Shown: positions 1 to 12,339 of the stretch, one piece after another
Position numbering within the stretch: the stretch's first letter is position 1
How the letters are laid out: every line of letters starts with the position of its first letter
Assembly (NCBI GenBank): GCA_017893485.1
Contig: CM030360.1
Span: 145,142,516 to 145,206,515, forward strand
Length of the DNA: 64,000 nucleotides
Reading direction: 5' to 3'
Origin: Hemerocallis citrina
Taxonomy: Eukaryota > Streptophyta > Magnoliopsida > Asparagales > Asphodelaceae
Made by a program: the position numbers and the translations under genes
The notes under the pieces: generated by a model
What the model was told of the DNA's origin: nothing
Databases searched by the model: none
The model's input: the letters and a program-made list of their open reading frames with translations, nothing else

Positions 1-151
1 ATATGCGTAAAAATTATAGGGTGAAACAAACAATAGCATGATACGAAAATGATTTGTAGGAGTAAAACAAAATATTATAGTAGAAAAGCAATAACACATC
101 ACAAAAACCAATTATATACAGGTAAATTATGAATTGTAAACAAAAGTATAA

Positions 152-634
152 TTAATAAGATATATATATATTGTTAGGTGAGTAGCCACCAAATCTAAGA
201 TAAGTTAATAGAAAAATAAAATACGATGAAATGGTATGAAATGCTAACTTATATAAAGATTCAAAATGATAAGAAGAAGACGGCAAGATAGTTGAGATTA
301 AGTAGTAAATATGCAAGTAGGATAGAAACCAGTATAAATAATATAATGCTAGGTTGTAAAATATTATAAAATAGTATAAGCTTGTACAAAAATGGAATAG
401 TGGTAAGTAAATATTATAGAAAATAAAGTAGGGGTTATCTAAGTAGAAAATCTCCTTCGGGTGTAGGCTCGCCTCGTTGGTATCCAACTGCAGACTTGCC
501 TCCTTGACCTCAAGTTGCAGAATTGCCTCTACGACATCCGATTGCAGTTTACCTTCTGGATATTCGGTTGCAAACTTTACCCTCTCGACATCAGGTTGCA
601 CCAAAACGGGAGATGGAAAGATGTAATCTTCCAT
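152..634 (-). CDS. Short reading frame with 9-residue repeats (retroelement ORF)
   Basis: A 160-codon frame on the minus strand. The first ~60 residues contain a 9-residue repeat of the type QLDVxEASL (27 bp per unit), with an 18-residue spacer unit containing ATEYPEGKL. The rest is a hydrophobic, low-complexity tail rich in Y, F, L and I that looks like translated AT-rich DNA. The homologous frame at 16029-16331 keeps the start MED, the repeat unit and the spacer (ATKYPDGNL), while flanking DNA has diverged more. This could mean selection on a peptide, or only a shared minisatellite. I do not recognise a family. Confidence that it is translated is low. Confidence 0.3.
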   Translation of the reverse strand: MEDYIFPSPVLVQPDVERVKFATEYPEGKLQSDVVEAILQLEVKEASLQLDTNEASLHPKEIFYLDNPYFIFYNIYLPLFHFCTSLYYFIIFYNLALYYLYWFLSYLHIYYLISTILPSSSYHFESLYKLAFHTISSYFIFLLTYLRFGGYSPNNIYISY

Positions 635-1505
635 TTGTAGTTGGATATTGGGTTTTTAATAAAGTATGGTGTTACATTTTGAAATCAGTGATATAAACGT
701 GGATGGAAAAGTTGTAAATGAAGTAGGAAATTACAACGACAAAAATATTAAAATAGATAGACTATAAATATAGGGTATACAAAATTTGTAGTAATGAAAA
801 TGATTTATAACATTAAGACGAGAATAGTGTAAAGTATATGCATGTATGAAAATACAAATGAAAACGATAATTATGTAGTGTATGTATTATATTGAAGAAG
901 TGTAAAACTACAAAATTTATGAGTAGTGATTAATAGTAAAAATGAATGTAACAAAAAAAATTAGTAGATAATATGCAACAACAATAGTATCGAATGTAGA
1001 CAATAAAACAAAATGGTATGTCATATTTATATGAGCAGAATATTTCAATCTTGTTAAAAATATATTGAAATATATAAGATAATATAAGATAACGAAAAAT
1101 ATAGGATCACAAAATTAAATCATATGAATGTACATAAGCAGAAATTCATAAACAAAATTCAAAATATAATAGAAATAATAAATGAAGAAAATAATAGTTG
1201 AAATATAAATTTAATAAGCGGCAATAAAATACGTAAAGTAATAGCAGATATAAACGGGTAAACATAAAGTGACATACAAAACACGAAGAAAAAATTTTTA
1301 AGATTGAAAGACAGATAAAAACAAATTCAAAAAGATCATGGGACTAAGGAAGATAGACGAAATAATAGATATTCAAGTGATTTAATAGTATAAGAAAATA
1401 TTTATCTGAGAAAATATTAAATGTTGAAAAAAATACTATGATGAAAATCGACGAAGAAAATTTTTGGGAGGGGAGTGTGTCTACGTGTAAGGTGTCATGA
1501 ATGTA

Positions 1506-1547
1506 GGTTCAAACCAACCACGCTTCCACTGCACCACTCTGATACCA
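1506..1547 (-). pseudogene. Initiator tRNA-Met-like fragment
   Basis: On the minus strand the sequence begins TGGTATCAGAG and runs into TGGTGCAGTGGAAGCGTGG, which matches the 5' half of plant initiator tRNA-Met (ATCAGAGTGGCGCAGCGGAAGCGTGG). TGGTGCAGTGG fits a Pol III A box, and GGTTTGAACC further on resembles a degenerate B box. The middle of the tRNA is missing. It may be a tRNA-derived SINE head, or tRNA primer copied into the element during reverse transcription. It is not a functional tRNA gene. Confidence 0.5.
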
Positions 1548-1795
1548 AAGGAAAATATACTCGCATACAATCTCACATCAATGTATACGAAGAGAGCATC
1601 ATGAATGTGAGTTCCATAACTACTTCATTCACGACTCTAGCCATCCAATAGGGAAAAATGAGGAGAAAACATCAGTGTATAGAGCAACACAAATGTAAAT
1701 TACTTACATTTAAATCTTTATAAACTGAACTCACACTTCTAATGTCCAGCCTAATGTGTCGTCCTTGTAAATTTGTTCTACTCATTGAAGCGTGG

Positions 1796-1806
1796 CTCTG
1801 ATACCA
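1796..1806 (-). other. Primer binding site (initiator tRNA-Met)
   Basis: CTCTGATACCA on the plus strand is the complement of TGGTATCAGAG, the standard plant LTR-retrotransposon primer site. It lies 3 bp inside the LTR boundary at 1810, so the element is transcribed on the minus strand. Confidence 0.8.
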
Positions 1807-1809
1807 CTC

Positions 1810-4800
1810 TGTAACACCCCGAATTCCAAATAAGCCTGAATTCGAAGTTCCACTGGATCTTTACACTTCACTTCGTACAATTTTACAAGGAATTTAAAAC
1901 TTTTATTTACAATAGTCTTTTACATCAACACACAGCGGAATAAATAAAATACAACAATGATAAATGTACAATTGTAATAACTTTAGCATTTAAGTAATCA
2001 TCAGCAACAAATTCATCTTTATATCATCTTGTAAACTCCAAGTCCTGCATATGAAACTGAGGGCACGTCAGTTGCTTATAACCAACGAAATATTATACAC
2101 GGCCATCCTCGCTATGCCGATAGTAAAATGATTCTTAAATACTTTAACAAACCACAAACTTGATCATAACTTAAAGCTAAAGAGGGACTATCCTATTGAT
2201 GTCCTGGGTACTATGCACTTAATCCTTAATGCAGTTATTAATATTAAATACACTAATGCGCACTTGTTCGGATTCTATGCATCCCATACTATATAGGTCC
2301 GAGGGTAAGCCCTTAATCGTTCTTCGTCTTGTAGGGTTGGATCCCTCGCTATGAGTTAAACTACACGGTAACTACGGTAAGTATCCTGGATGTTCTATGA
2401 GTTACGAGCCCATATCCAGACAGCCTGGAGGGGAATCCCACGCCATGACATGACGCATCATGTAGACAGCCTATGGACAATTCGCCTCCGTCATGGGACA
2501 ATGGCACCACGTAGTCACCAAACACCCCAGAAGCATTGCCATGATCCCGATAATTCCGGAGATAGATTTACGTCATGACATGACACATCATGTACACAGC
2601 CTGTGAAAATTCTCACACCGTGAATCCGAGGCCCTCATACTTGTGTTTTTCTCTTACTTTCATCACATCTCCATTATAGTGTAGTCCTTACATTTTTAAT
2701 TTGTTTTAGAAGAAAAAATTCATCACAACCTAGAGCTGGCTTACCCTGCCGGACTTAAACCAAACAAAAGAGATATTCAGCCCAACTGGATACTTCTTAA
2801 GAGATACTCAACCCACACTGGTTAGCTCTCAAATTCATTAATAAATACTACCGGTCACTAAGGTCTCGCCTAGCCTCTAGATTCCAACAACTATCTCTTC
2901 GTAGAGATAAAAAATAAGTCATATTCAATTTCAAAATAATTCTTCAATTTCTGTATTCACAATATCTTTCTCAAAGAGAAACATTTCTTTAAAATCTCAC
3001 AACATGAAATGTTTCAATTCAACCTCTTTTATCGATTTAATCCCTTATAACGTTGTGTACAATTCCAAATAATCTTAAACAAGTGTTAATAATCATAAAA
3101 TCTCATTAAGAAGACTCTAAGTGCATTCCATACTTTCATTTCTCTTAAATTAACCAAGAGTCACAATTTTCAATATAAAAATCACTTCTAATTCTTTTAA
3201 TTGATAAATTCGAGTTCTTCAATGCAAAATCCCCTTTTAATTCTCACAAATATATCCAAATAGTGTAGAAATAATTTCCATAAAGTGTAAACAATTTTAG
3301 AAGAATATTAGTATTTTGTTCCCAATTTTTATTTCACTTAAAAACTTAAAATACCAAAAAAAAAAATCAAGAAAAAGAAACAAGTGGCCAAGGTCGGATT
3401 CGAACCCAAGATCATAGCCCAAAGCCGCCAATGAACAGTAACCAACCCAACCTGCACCCGAAGCTTATAAGGTCTTAATTGCCTAACTGATATAAGGTTA
3501 GATTGAAAGATATGTATATCTATACTTTCGGTTCTTTGAATTAAAATTGAAATTCATAAAAACACAGTCTCTAAGAGCATCCATAGTCGTTTGCTTGTTT
3601 ACCATTTTTTCCATTTTTTGTGTACTATAGCGCACACAGTCGTAAGCTATTTTGCCATTTTTTGGTAATTCGGCTACAGTAGAGAGGGGAAAAATAGCAT
3701 TCGAAATAGCAAAATGCATGTTTTGTCTGGATTATTTAATTATATTTTTAATTAATCGGACGAAACATGATATTTCGGACACGAAACATCAACATGATGT
3801 TTCGTCCGAAGTATATAAAAAAAAAACAAATAAATTAACCGGTTAAATGAATTTAAGGCTTGGAATGAACATGATGTTTCGTCCCAATCCATTTTTTTTA
3901 AAAAATAATTTTTAAAATTAATTTTGTAAATTTTAAAATTTTTTTGCAAAATTTTAAATTGTTTTGCAAATATATTTTACAAACTATTTTTTAAAAATTT
4001 TTTGCAATTTTTTTTGCAAAAAAAACTTCCTTAAAACCCGAACGAAACATGGTTATTTTGCAATTTTTTTCTTTGTTTCGTCCCGTATTTTTTATTAATA
4101 TTTTGTAAGTTTCGGTCTGTGTAAATTATTTTATAATGACAGACGAAACATCATGTTTCGTCTATTTCCTTTTTAACGAATTTATGCATTTTTTAGCCAT
4201 TCACGACTGCAGCGTTTCGTCAAAATTGATCGCCAAAATATGCATTTTGCCATTTTTTACATCAAACGGTTGTCGATGCTCTAACAAGACTCAAACCCAG
4301 ACCAGTGGCTCCGCCTAGCTACAGTAACGGACCCAAATCGCACCCAAAGACCAAGAGTCCAAGAGTGAATAATTGTCATATAGTGAGTTAGGTTCTTTTT
4401 GTGTAAATCACACTGTATTTGATTTTTTCTTTAAATAACTCGATTTTTCAATTGACTTGTACTCACTCAAAAATCTAAATCTTTTCTAGAACATTTCGTT
4501 CAAAATTACAGTATCATACATGTTTTTAAAATTCATAAATTTCTCATTTTTCGCAATATACTAAAATCTTTCATCAAAAATGCATCAAAGAACTCGTATT
4601 ACAAATTTTCAATTAAAATGTTATTTTTCATCAAAACTCCTTTATAAAAATTTCTATACTCATAAAATATATTTTAATGAGACCATTTCCACATTTCTCT
4701 ATTATAGTAGCATCAAAATCTTTTTTCATACATGTTGCAATATTTTGACTATAATAAGAAATATATTACCATGCATCAATTCTCATTCCAATAATTTACC

Positions 4801-5218
4801 AAATGATATTTTCTTTTTCCTCTACTATTTTAACAAGGGTCTAACCATTTATTAATCATAATATCAATTCAACACATCAGGACACAATTAAAATGAGATC
4901 ATGTAATCTACTTTTACCATACCAATTAAAATTTAGCAATTAAATTCTACATTAACTAGCATGCAATTTTACTCCTAAATTAGAAAGAATTTAAGAACCA
5001 CCCACCCAAAATATGATGTACTCAATTGAACTCCTAGAATGACAAGCACCTAGAGAAACTCCGATTCGCCTCCTCGAATTCTGTGCACGAGAAAAAGACT
5101 CCAAACACCAACTTTCGGCCAAGCAAAGTAAGCCCCCAACTTCATTTTCGGCAAGCAACAAAGAAGGACACTCCACTTCAATACCTTATCTATGTACCTA
5201 TATATACACTTCTACATT

Positions 5219-5226
<8 letters not shown>
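1810..5226 (-). mobile_element. Long 5' LTR of retroelement (outer boundary unresolved)
   Basis: The LTR's inner end is TGTAACACCCCGAATTCC on the plus strand, next to the primer site. Reading leftwards, a TATA-like stretch lies near 5205-5215 (minus strand) and a splice-acceptor-like ATATGCAG near 2045. Parts around 2240-2330 resemble, in reverse, the LTR at 44110-47163 (46510-46650). The outer end was not found, because a palindromic MITE and a Mutator element interrupt the upstream part. The LTR may continue beyond them towards 15101-16026. No protein gene is supported here; small frames at 2390-2578 and 4580-4855 have no recognisable content. Confidence 0.55.
3575..4281. mobile_element. 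PIF/Harbinger-like MITE, 707 bp
   Basis: Terminal inverted repeats GAGCATCCATAGTCGTTT and, at the right end, its near-complement ending GATGCTC. Both ends are flanked by the trinucleotide TAA (3572-3574 and 4282-4284), the target duplication typical of PIF/Harbinger. The interior is AT-rich, non-coding, and carries several short palindromes around ACGAAACATGATGTTTCGTC. It sits inside the long LTR. Confidence 0.7.

Positions 5227-5300
<74 letters not shown>
5227..5300. repeat. (TA)n-(GA)n compound microsatellite
   Basis: About 14 TA units run directly into about 23 GA units. It is the mirror complement of the (CT)n-(TA)n run at 5650-5726, so the two form the outer arms of one palindrome. Confidence 0.95.
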
Positions 5301-5301
<1 letters not shown>

Positions 5302-5303
<2 letters not shown>

Positions 5304-5645
5304 TCGGTTGCACACTACTTTGGTGAGCACTCCGTGAGCACTCACGAACTAGAGACCCTATGAAAAATCCGAACCGCTCATATTGTTCTATATGCCTTAG
5401 ATAGCCTAACATTAAAAAATCAAGTAATTTGAAGTTCATTTGCCCATAATTTACATCATCACAAAATTGTATGGCTGAAAATTTCAACAGCTTGATGGAT
5501 GGGCAAATGAACTTCAAATTACTTGATTTTTTATTGTTAGGCTATCTAAGGCATATAGAACAATATGAGCGGTTCGGATTTTTCATAGGGTCTCTAGTTC
5601 ATGAGTGCTCACGGAGTGCTCACCAAAAGTAGTGTGCAACCGAAG
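5302..5645. mobile_element. Foldback MITE with ~145-bp arms
   Basis: The arms 5302-5446 and 5500-5645 are near-perfect inverted repeats (outer end CTTCGGTTGCACACTACTTT) around a loop of about 53 bp. No coding capacity. A conventional target duplication cannot be read because both flanks are microsatellite. Confidence 0.8.
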
Positions 5646-5647
5646 GG

Positions 5648-5649
<2 letters not shown>

Positions 5650-5726
<77 letters not shown>
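5650..5726. repeat. (CT)n-(TA)n compound microsatellite
   Basis: About 20 CT units followed by about 18 TA units, complementary in order to 5227-5300. Confidence 0.95.
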
Positions 5727-5728
<2 letters not shown>

Positions 5729-5852
5729 AGGAGTAGGTGGAGAAAAGCAACAGAGGGAGTGCTGGATGGGATCTTCGGATTTGACATAGAGCAAAGAAGG
5801 AGGAAGAGAAATGTGTAGGGGTATAGGGTGTGTGTGTGTGTGTATATATATA

Positions 5853-6442
5853 GAGTAAGTCTATTAAGAGCTGGGGAGCTGAAGATCTTATCGGGAGCTA
5901 GAGATTTCAGCCATCCGATCGCATTTGATCGCGATCGGACGGCTGAGATCTCCAGCCGCTTATCTTCGGAATTGATGAGGGGTAAGAGGGGTATAATCGA
6001 AATCCCCCTATCTCTTATCTTCTCACGCTCTCCTCTCTCCCGCTCTCTAGCGAAACCCTAATCCCTCTCTTATCTTCTCACGCTCTCTCTCCCGCTCTCG
6101 ATCTTCGTCCCGCTCTCTTCGAAATCCTAATCCCTATCTCTTCTCTTCTCACGCTCTCTCTCCCGATCTCTATCTTTGTCCAGCTCTCTTTGAAACCCTA
6201 ATCACCACCAAAGTGGAGCTCTCTCTCCCGCTCTCTTTCTTCGTCACTTGTGTAAACCCAACTCCACGAAAAACCCCATCTCCAGCCGCTTATCTTCAGA
6301 TTTGTTGAGGGGTAAAAGGGGTATAATCAGTCAACCCCTATCTCCCTTATCGTCTCACGACCAAAGAAGAGCTCTCTCCAGTTCGTTCTCTCTCTCCGAC
6401 GAAAAACCCAAACCGCGATAAGGGTTTCGATTTCTACTCTCA
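5853..6442. repeat. Left terminal inverted repeat of MULE
   Basis: Pairs with 14511-15100. It is rich in CTCTCTCCCGCTCTC-like pyrimidine tracts and contains GATCGCGATCGGACGGCTGA. Its inner boundary matches where homology to the right copy stops (TTCTACTCTCA). Confidence 0.85.
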
Positions 6443-7093
6443 ATTTCAAATTTTATTTCCTGTAGAATTGCTTCTATTTTTATTGTTATATTTTTATCCC
6501 TTAAATTATGCATTCATTTCTTTAACAACTATACATTTATTTCTTGAAATTTATTTAAGCCATGTCAGAAACTTGTAAGATCAGTAAAGTTGCATTTGTG
6601 AATGCTTCATATTTTGGAGAATAACAAATAATATTCGTGCTATTATCTGGAATTTTGAGATGTCGAGATGACACATGCATATAAGCACACATAATGCATG
6701 TAATTGCAGCCTAGTTTCTGCTTCTTTTAAAATTTGCTTAAATCATTGCTTATAGTTTTGTTAATGAGGGGCATTTTTTATGCCTGTCCATTGTATCAAA
6801 TAAAAATTGGGAAGTCAAATCCTTTGCGTGTTGTGTACGCGTACTAATACTTTAGAGGAAGAAGCTGAGGGATGTTTCCCATTTAACTATGGATGTTTCT
6901 CCTAAAAAAAAATATTTAACTGTCCAAAATGTGTACATACTTAAATTTTTTCAACACTAAGTTTCATATCCCCTCAGTATGAAGACTTTGTTACTTGTAA
7001 CTTCAGAATGTAGTCTGTTAGACTTTTTCCTTTGTGTTACTTTTAAAATAGTATCTTTTTTTTAATGTTTGTTGTCTCATTCTCCTATGAAGG

Positions 7094-9362
7094 ATGGAGT
7101 TTGAAAATAAAGAGTTACTAAGCCAAGATGTTCATACCGGTTGGGGGGACGTTGATGATGCTTCTAAACCATTTGTTGGTTTAGTATTTGCAACATTAGA
7201 CGAAGGATATGAATTTTATAAAAGATATGCAAAATTAGCTGGTTTTTCAGTGCGCAAGTTCGCAACAATGGTTGACACTACTACGAAGGAGAGGTATTCA
7301 CAACAATTTGTATGCTCAAAGCAAGGTAAGCCGATAGATACATTTGGTGTGAATGTTGCCAATATTGAAGAATCGTCTTCTTCAAATGTGATAAAGAGAA
7401 GGAGAAGGGCTGTGACGAAAGAAGAGTGTATGTCTCAAATACGAATTCAAAAGGACGATGACGGGAGATGGTCAATTCGAAGGTTTGTTGAAGAGCACAC
7501 CCATCTTTGTGTTACACCTAGAAAGCAATAATTCTTAAGATATATTAGAACTGTTTCCGAAGCGCAAAAAAGTTTACTTAGTTCTTTCAAAGAGGCTAAC
7601 ATAAGAACTTTAGAGTTTATGTCCTTCATGAGATAGAAAATGAAGGTTTCAGTAATATTAATTGTACTGAAAAAGACATTAGGAATTCGTTGCAAAGAAA
7701 GAAGGATGGGATGAGAGCTTATGATGTTGACATATTGCTGGAGCACTTGCAAGAGGAAAAAGAGATGAATCCTTCTTTCTGTTTTCATTACAAGGTTGAT
7801 GAAGGCAACAAATTAACCCATGTGTTTTGGGTTGATGCTATTGCCAGGAAGGCTTATAAGCATTTTGGTGAAGTGCTAATTTTTGATACCACATATGACA
7901 CAAATGAATACAAATTGGTTTTTGTTCCATTTACTGGAATTAATCACCATAGTCAATCTGTCAATTTTAGTGCGGCTTTCATAAATAAAGAGACCACCGA
8001 CTCGTTTGTTTGGTTGTTTGAAAAATGGGGTGAAACAATGGGTGGGTCTCCACCTAAAGTTATCATTACATATCAAGATCCTGCAATGGAGAATGCAATC
8101 CGCATGTGTTTTCCTGGTTCGAGCCACAGGCTATGCATGTGGCACATTCTTAAAAAGCTTCCCGATAAGCTTGGTGGTCCGGGCCTTAATAGTGATTTTA
8201 GCATTCCATTCCATAGTTATATTTGGGAATCAGAGACCCCGGAAGAGTTTGAGATGAGATGGAATGACGTAATGAACGCTAATGTGCAAATTGCAGGTAT
8301 TACTTGTTTCAATAAATTATAGCTATGTTTGGCCATTTTTTAGTAGTATTAATACTTGATACATATTATAATAACAGATAATCCTTGGCTTTCTGACATT
8401 TATGAGCTTCGTGAGAAGTGGATACCAGCTTATGCTAAGCATATTTTTACTGCTGGAATTCGCATAACTCAGAGATCAGAAAGTATGAATGCTTTGGTGG
8501 ATAAGTATGTTAATAGCGAAAATTCTTTACATAAATTTATCACGAGGTTTGAAAGGGCAATAAGGAAACAAAGACAAAATCAGTTAGCAGCTGACTACAC
8601 AACTCTTCATACAAAACCAAAGCTGCAAACAGATTTTGAAATTGAGACACAAATGTCTGAGCTCTACACTAGAGCAAAATTTAATGTATTTCAAGCTAAA
8701 TTAGTTGAAAGCATGAATTACACCTCTTTAATGAAAGTTGACGATCGTAGTGTGCGACACTATATTGTGAGGAGAATGGGAAAGTCAGTAAAATCTGATA
8801 AAACAAGAGATGTGTTCTATAAGGGAATGGACAATGTTGGGTCTTGCACTTGTAGAAAATTTGAAGTGAAGAAAATTCTTTATAGACACATCCTTGTGGT
8901 ATTGAGGAATGAGTTTGTTGATTTCCTGCCTCAATCTTATATTTTAAAAAGGTGAATCGCTTCGGTAACTACCGAGATTGTATATGATGATGCTAGTGAA
9001 GAAATCATTGGTAGCTACGGTATTCCACAAGATTTGGATATGGTGGAGTTGTCAAATAAAATCAACAAAGTGATGAGGATTGCTCGCTCATCAAAGGAGA
9101 TGCGCCAGAAGGCTAAAACATTACTAGTTGGTGTTGTTGCTGAATTGCAACCAGATGTGCCCTAAGAATTACAACAAGCCACAAGTACTTCCCTACCTAA
9201 AACAGTCAATATTCATGTACTGGATATTGCAAAGACCAAAGGTAGTGGGAAGCGAATTAAAGGGTGAAAGGAGAAAGCATTGGAGAAGGCTGCGAAACCA
9301 CTAAGGAAGTGTCGTTTGTGCAAGAAGCTTGTTAATCATGACAGTCGCACTTGTCCTTTAAA
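7094..9362 (+). pseudogene. FAR1/FHY3-type MULE transposase, decayed
   Basis: Encodes the Mutator-type transposase related to plant FAR1/FHY3 factors. Order: FAR1 DNA-binding region (7094-7531; YKRYAKLAGFSVRK), MULE catalytic domain (about 7640-8600; FDTTY, CMWH, and DNPWL after splicing), SWIM zinc finger near 8846-8916, and a C-terminal zinc knuckle (CRLCKK...H...CP, ~9312-9357). An 81-bp GT-AG intron at 8297-8377 restores DNPWL exactly. Lesions: stop TAA at 7529, a frameshift near 7630, the second catalytic Asp changed to Tyr (ITYQDPAM for ITDQDPAM), the third SWIM Cys changed to Tyr (ILYRH), and later in-frame stops near 8953, 9163 and 9267. The same frame stays readable through the last three stops, so decay is recent. 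It cannot make active transposase. Confidence 0.85.
8297..8377 (+). other. Intron in transposase pseudogene
   Basis: Begins GGTAT after GCAG and ends AACAG. Joining 8296 to 8378 forms GAT and yields the family motif DNPWL, which supports it strongly. Confidence 0.8.
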
Positions 9363-10613
9363 GGAAAGTTTAGTATTTAAATACAAACTTTATTTCAATT
9401 TTTGTTATATATAATATAATCTTATTTTCATTTTGTGAATATTAATCGTGTAGTTCTAATATGAATGAATCACAAGCTTCTACTACTTTTTCAAGAATGG
9501 AACCCATAACAGAAGAGGCTCCAAATATTGCATGAACTTTATTGATTTACTTCTGTGGATTTTGCAAGGTATGTGTCATACATGATTTAAAATAATTTCT
9601 GACCCATATCTGTCATTATTGTTCTTTAATACCTTATAGCACATTTATTAAATTAACCGTTATGTCTTCATTGTGTGCAGGTAAAATAATGATGTACATA
9701 AAATAGATGCATGATCTGAAATTTATATCCGAAAAGTTGGTAAAAAGATTTGGTTTATAGTTTATAATTCCAAGTTAGTAGGCAATGATGAAAAGTTTAT
9801 GCATGAGATTTTTTTTTGGAAGCTAGTAGGCGTGGCTTAATAAAGAAGCCCTAGTGACAAATTAAAAATAAGGATATTTGACTCACTTGTACTTGATTTA
9901 TTATGCGGCAGTGATGAAAAGTTTATGCATGATTTTGTTTATTCATGATTATATATTCGGCAGTTGGTATTGAAATTTTTAATGGATGGTGTTCCATTTA
10001 ATGTTCAGTTTGTGTCTGTTTTGAGCTGGGGAGCTGAAATTATCTGAGACTTCACCCTTTTGTTCAATAAAAGTTGTTCTCAGCTTACCCATTTTCAACT
10101 TCATTTTCAAATGCACTTGTACTGAGCTTACAAATTTTGAGGTTCATGTGTAGTTTATGGTGGTGTCATTCTGAGCCTGCATGATTTTTGCATCTGAGTC
10201 CACAGTTTTATGTTTTTTGTTGTACTTGTTCTGAGCCTACAAGTTTTTTTACATAATGAAATTTTATACTTGATGATGCCCTGTCTATACAAAATTCGAT
10301 GATGTCCTGTCATTTTAAATTACCAGCTTCAACATGTTCAACATACACCCGACAGGAACATACTACATACGTACTTGCATTTTTTTTATTTGATGAATCA
10401 CTTTGTGCAGGAATTCAAAAGGAAGAACAAGAAGGTCGTTAGCGAAAAATCGGAGATACCTTCAGAACACTCTCCGACAAATGGAATTCTTTAGTGTGTT
10501 GGTCATGTAAGGATTGTAATGAAAATTGTGGAAATTGAAAGATACAACTAGTTTGTGGTTACAATTGTGTATTTATTGGTTTTCTATAATCTCCAGAACA
10601 CTCTCCAACTAGT

Positions 10614-11690
10614 TTGTGGTTACAAAATTTGAAACTTAATGTTCAGCTTCTGTTTGTTTTGAACGTACACAATTTGATACTTCATGTTAAGTTTCTGCTG
10701 TTTTCAGCTGTGCGTACACAATTTGATGCTTCATGTTCATTTTCTGTTTGTTCTGAGTTAACAAAATTTGATACTTCATGCTGTGTTTCTGTTTGTTCTG
10801 AGTTTACCAAATTTGATACTACATGCTCTGTTTGTGTTTGTTGTGAGCTTACAAAATTTGATACTTCATGCTCTGTTTGTGTTATTTCTGAGCATACAAA
10901 ATTTCACACTTCATGTTCTGTTTCAGTTTGTTCTGAGCTTACAAAATTTGACACTACATGGTCTGTTTGTGTTTGTTCTGAGCTTACAAAAAATGATACT
11001 TCATGCTCTGTTTGTGTTTGTTCTGAGCTTACAAAATTTGATAATTCATGCTCTGTTTGTGTTATTTCTAAGCATACAAAATTTCACACTTCATGCTCTG
11101 TTTCTGTTTGTTCTGAGCTTACAAAATTTGACACTACATGGTCTGTTTGTGTTTGTTCTGTGCTTACAAAATATGATACTTCATGCTCTGTTTGTGTTTG
11201 TTCTGAGCTTACAAAATTTGATACTTCATGCTCTATTTGTGTTAGTTCTGAGCTTACAAACTTTGACACTTCATGCTCTGTTTCTGTTTGTAATGAGCTT
11301 ACAAAATTTGACACTACATGCTCTGTTTGTGTTTGTTCTGAGCTTACAAAATATGATACTTCATGCTCTGTTTGTGTTTGTTTTGAGCTTACAAACTTTG
11401 ACACTTCATGCTCTGTTTCTGTTTGTTATGAGCTTACAAAATTTGATACTTCATTACCTGTTTCTGTTTGTTCTGAGCTAACAAATTTTGATACTTCATG
11501 CTCAGTTTCTGGTTTTTCTGAGCTTACAAAATTTGTCACTTCATACTCTGTTTCTGTTTGTTCTGAGATTACAAAATTTGATACTTCATGTACAGTTTCT
11601 GTTTGTTCTGAGCTTACAGAATTTGATACTTCATGTACAGTTTCCGTTGTTATGAGCTTACACAGTTTGAGCTGACACATTTTCAACTTA
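10614..11690 (+). repeat. 45-bp minisatellite, ~23 copies
   Basis: The unit is built around GAGCTTACAAAATTTGATAC followed by TTCATGCTCTGTTTCTGTTTGTTCT. The period is 45 bp, a multiple of three, so reading frames on both strands stay open artificially (for example 10614-11675 with a 15-residue repeat). I see no promoter or start context and treat it as a non-coding array. Confidence 0.9.
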
Positions 11691-12339
11691 CACATTGAGT
11701 ATACATCATACCATCGCATGACACCAAAACAATAATGAACTAAATATATGGAAGAATTTCGATCATCGTAGAATTGCAAGGTAATACAATGTTCTTGACA
11801 TCTGAAACTTTACAAAAAATTGAAACTTAACAAAAACTTTACAAAGTAATACAATGTTCAATAACGCACAGGTACTGAAAGTATACAACTTTTTTTGCTC
11901 CAAATATACAGTTTTTTGTAGAGTGTCAACAAAAATACAATTTTTTTTGCTCCACATATCAACTGATGTCGAGTTGTCGAGTAGTCAATAGCTCCAAGAA
12001 GCACTTCATGTTGAAATCAACCTGAAATCAAAATTAAACATAGTTCATTTAGCCTGGAAAAGACAAAATGTTTAAAAAATATAGTCGGCTCAAAACACAA
12101 AATATCATTCAGCAATTATAGTAGGCTTAGAACAACAGAACATTTAGATCATAAACTGTTTCGAAGCAGCAGCAACAGCAATATCAGTGTCACAAACCAA
12201 TGTGTTAAAAACACATTTGTGACCACATACCAGTTATAACTTTCAACTTCCATCACTTCCATTACAATCCATACATGACCAACACACTAAAACATGATTG
12301 ACACCAGATCAAACAATTCAACCAAGAGAAACTGAACAT

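Larger units (their letters stand above)
1..1809 (-). mobile_element. Internal region of a non-coding LTR retroelement, cut by window edge
   Basis: AT-rich DNA between the left window edge and a minus-strand LTR that ends at 1810. An initiator tRNA-Met primer site lies just inside the LTR, so the element reads leftwards. No gag or pol motifs are visible. The only coding-like feature is the repeat reading frame at 152-634. The segment around 430-700 resembles 16090-16390 of the element at 16027-21440, including the repeat frame and the flanking phrase GTTACATTTTGAAAT, so both belong to one family. The 3' LTR would lie outside the window. The absence of polyprotein suggests a LARD-like, non-autonomous element; that class assignment is inference. 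Confidence 0.6.

Noticed and set aside
1506..1547. A functional tRNA gene
   Set aside because: Only the 5' half is present and the anticodon region is missing.
10614..11675. Long open frame (353 codons) with a 15-residue repeat
   Set aside because: It is the translation of a 45-bp minisatellite; two other frames, one on the other strand, are also open over the same array.
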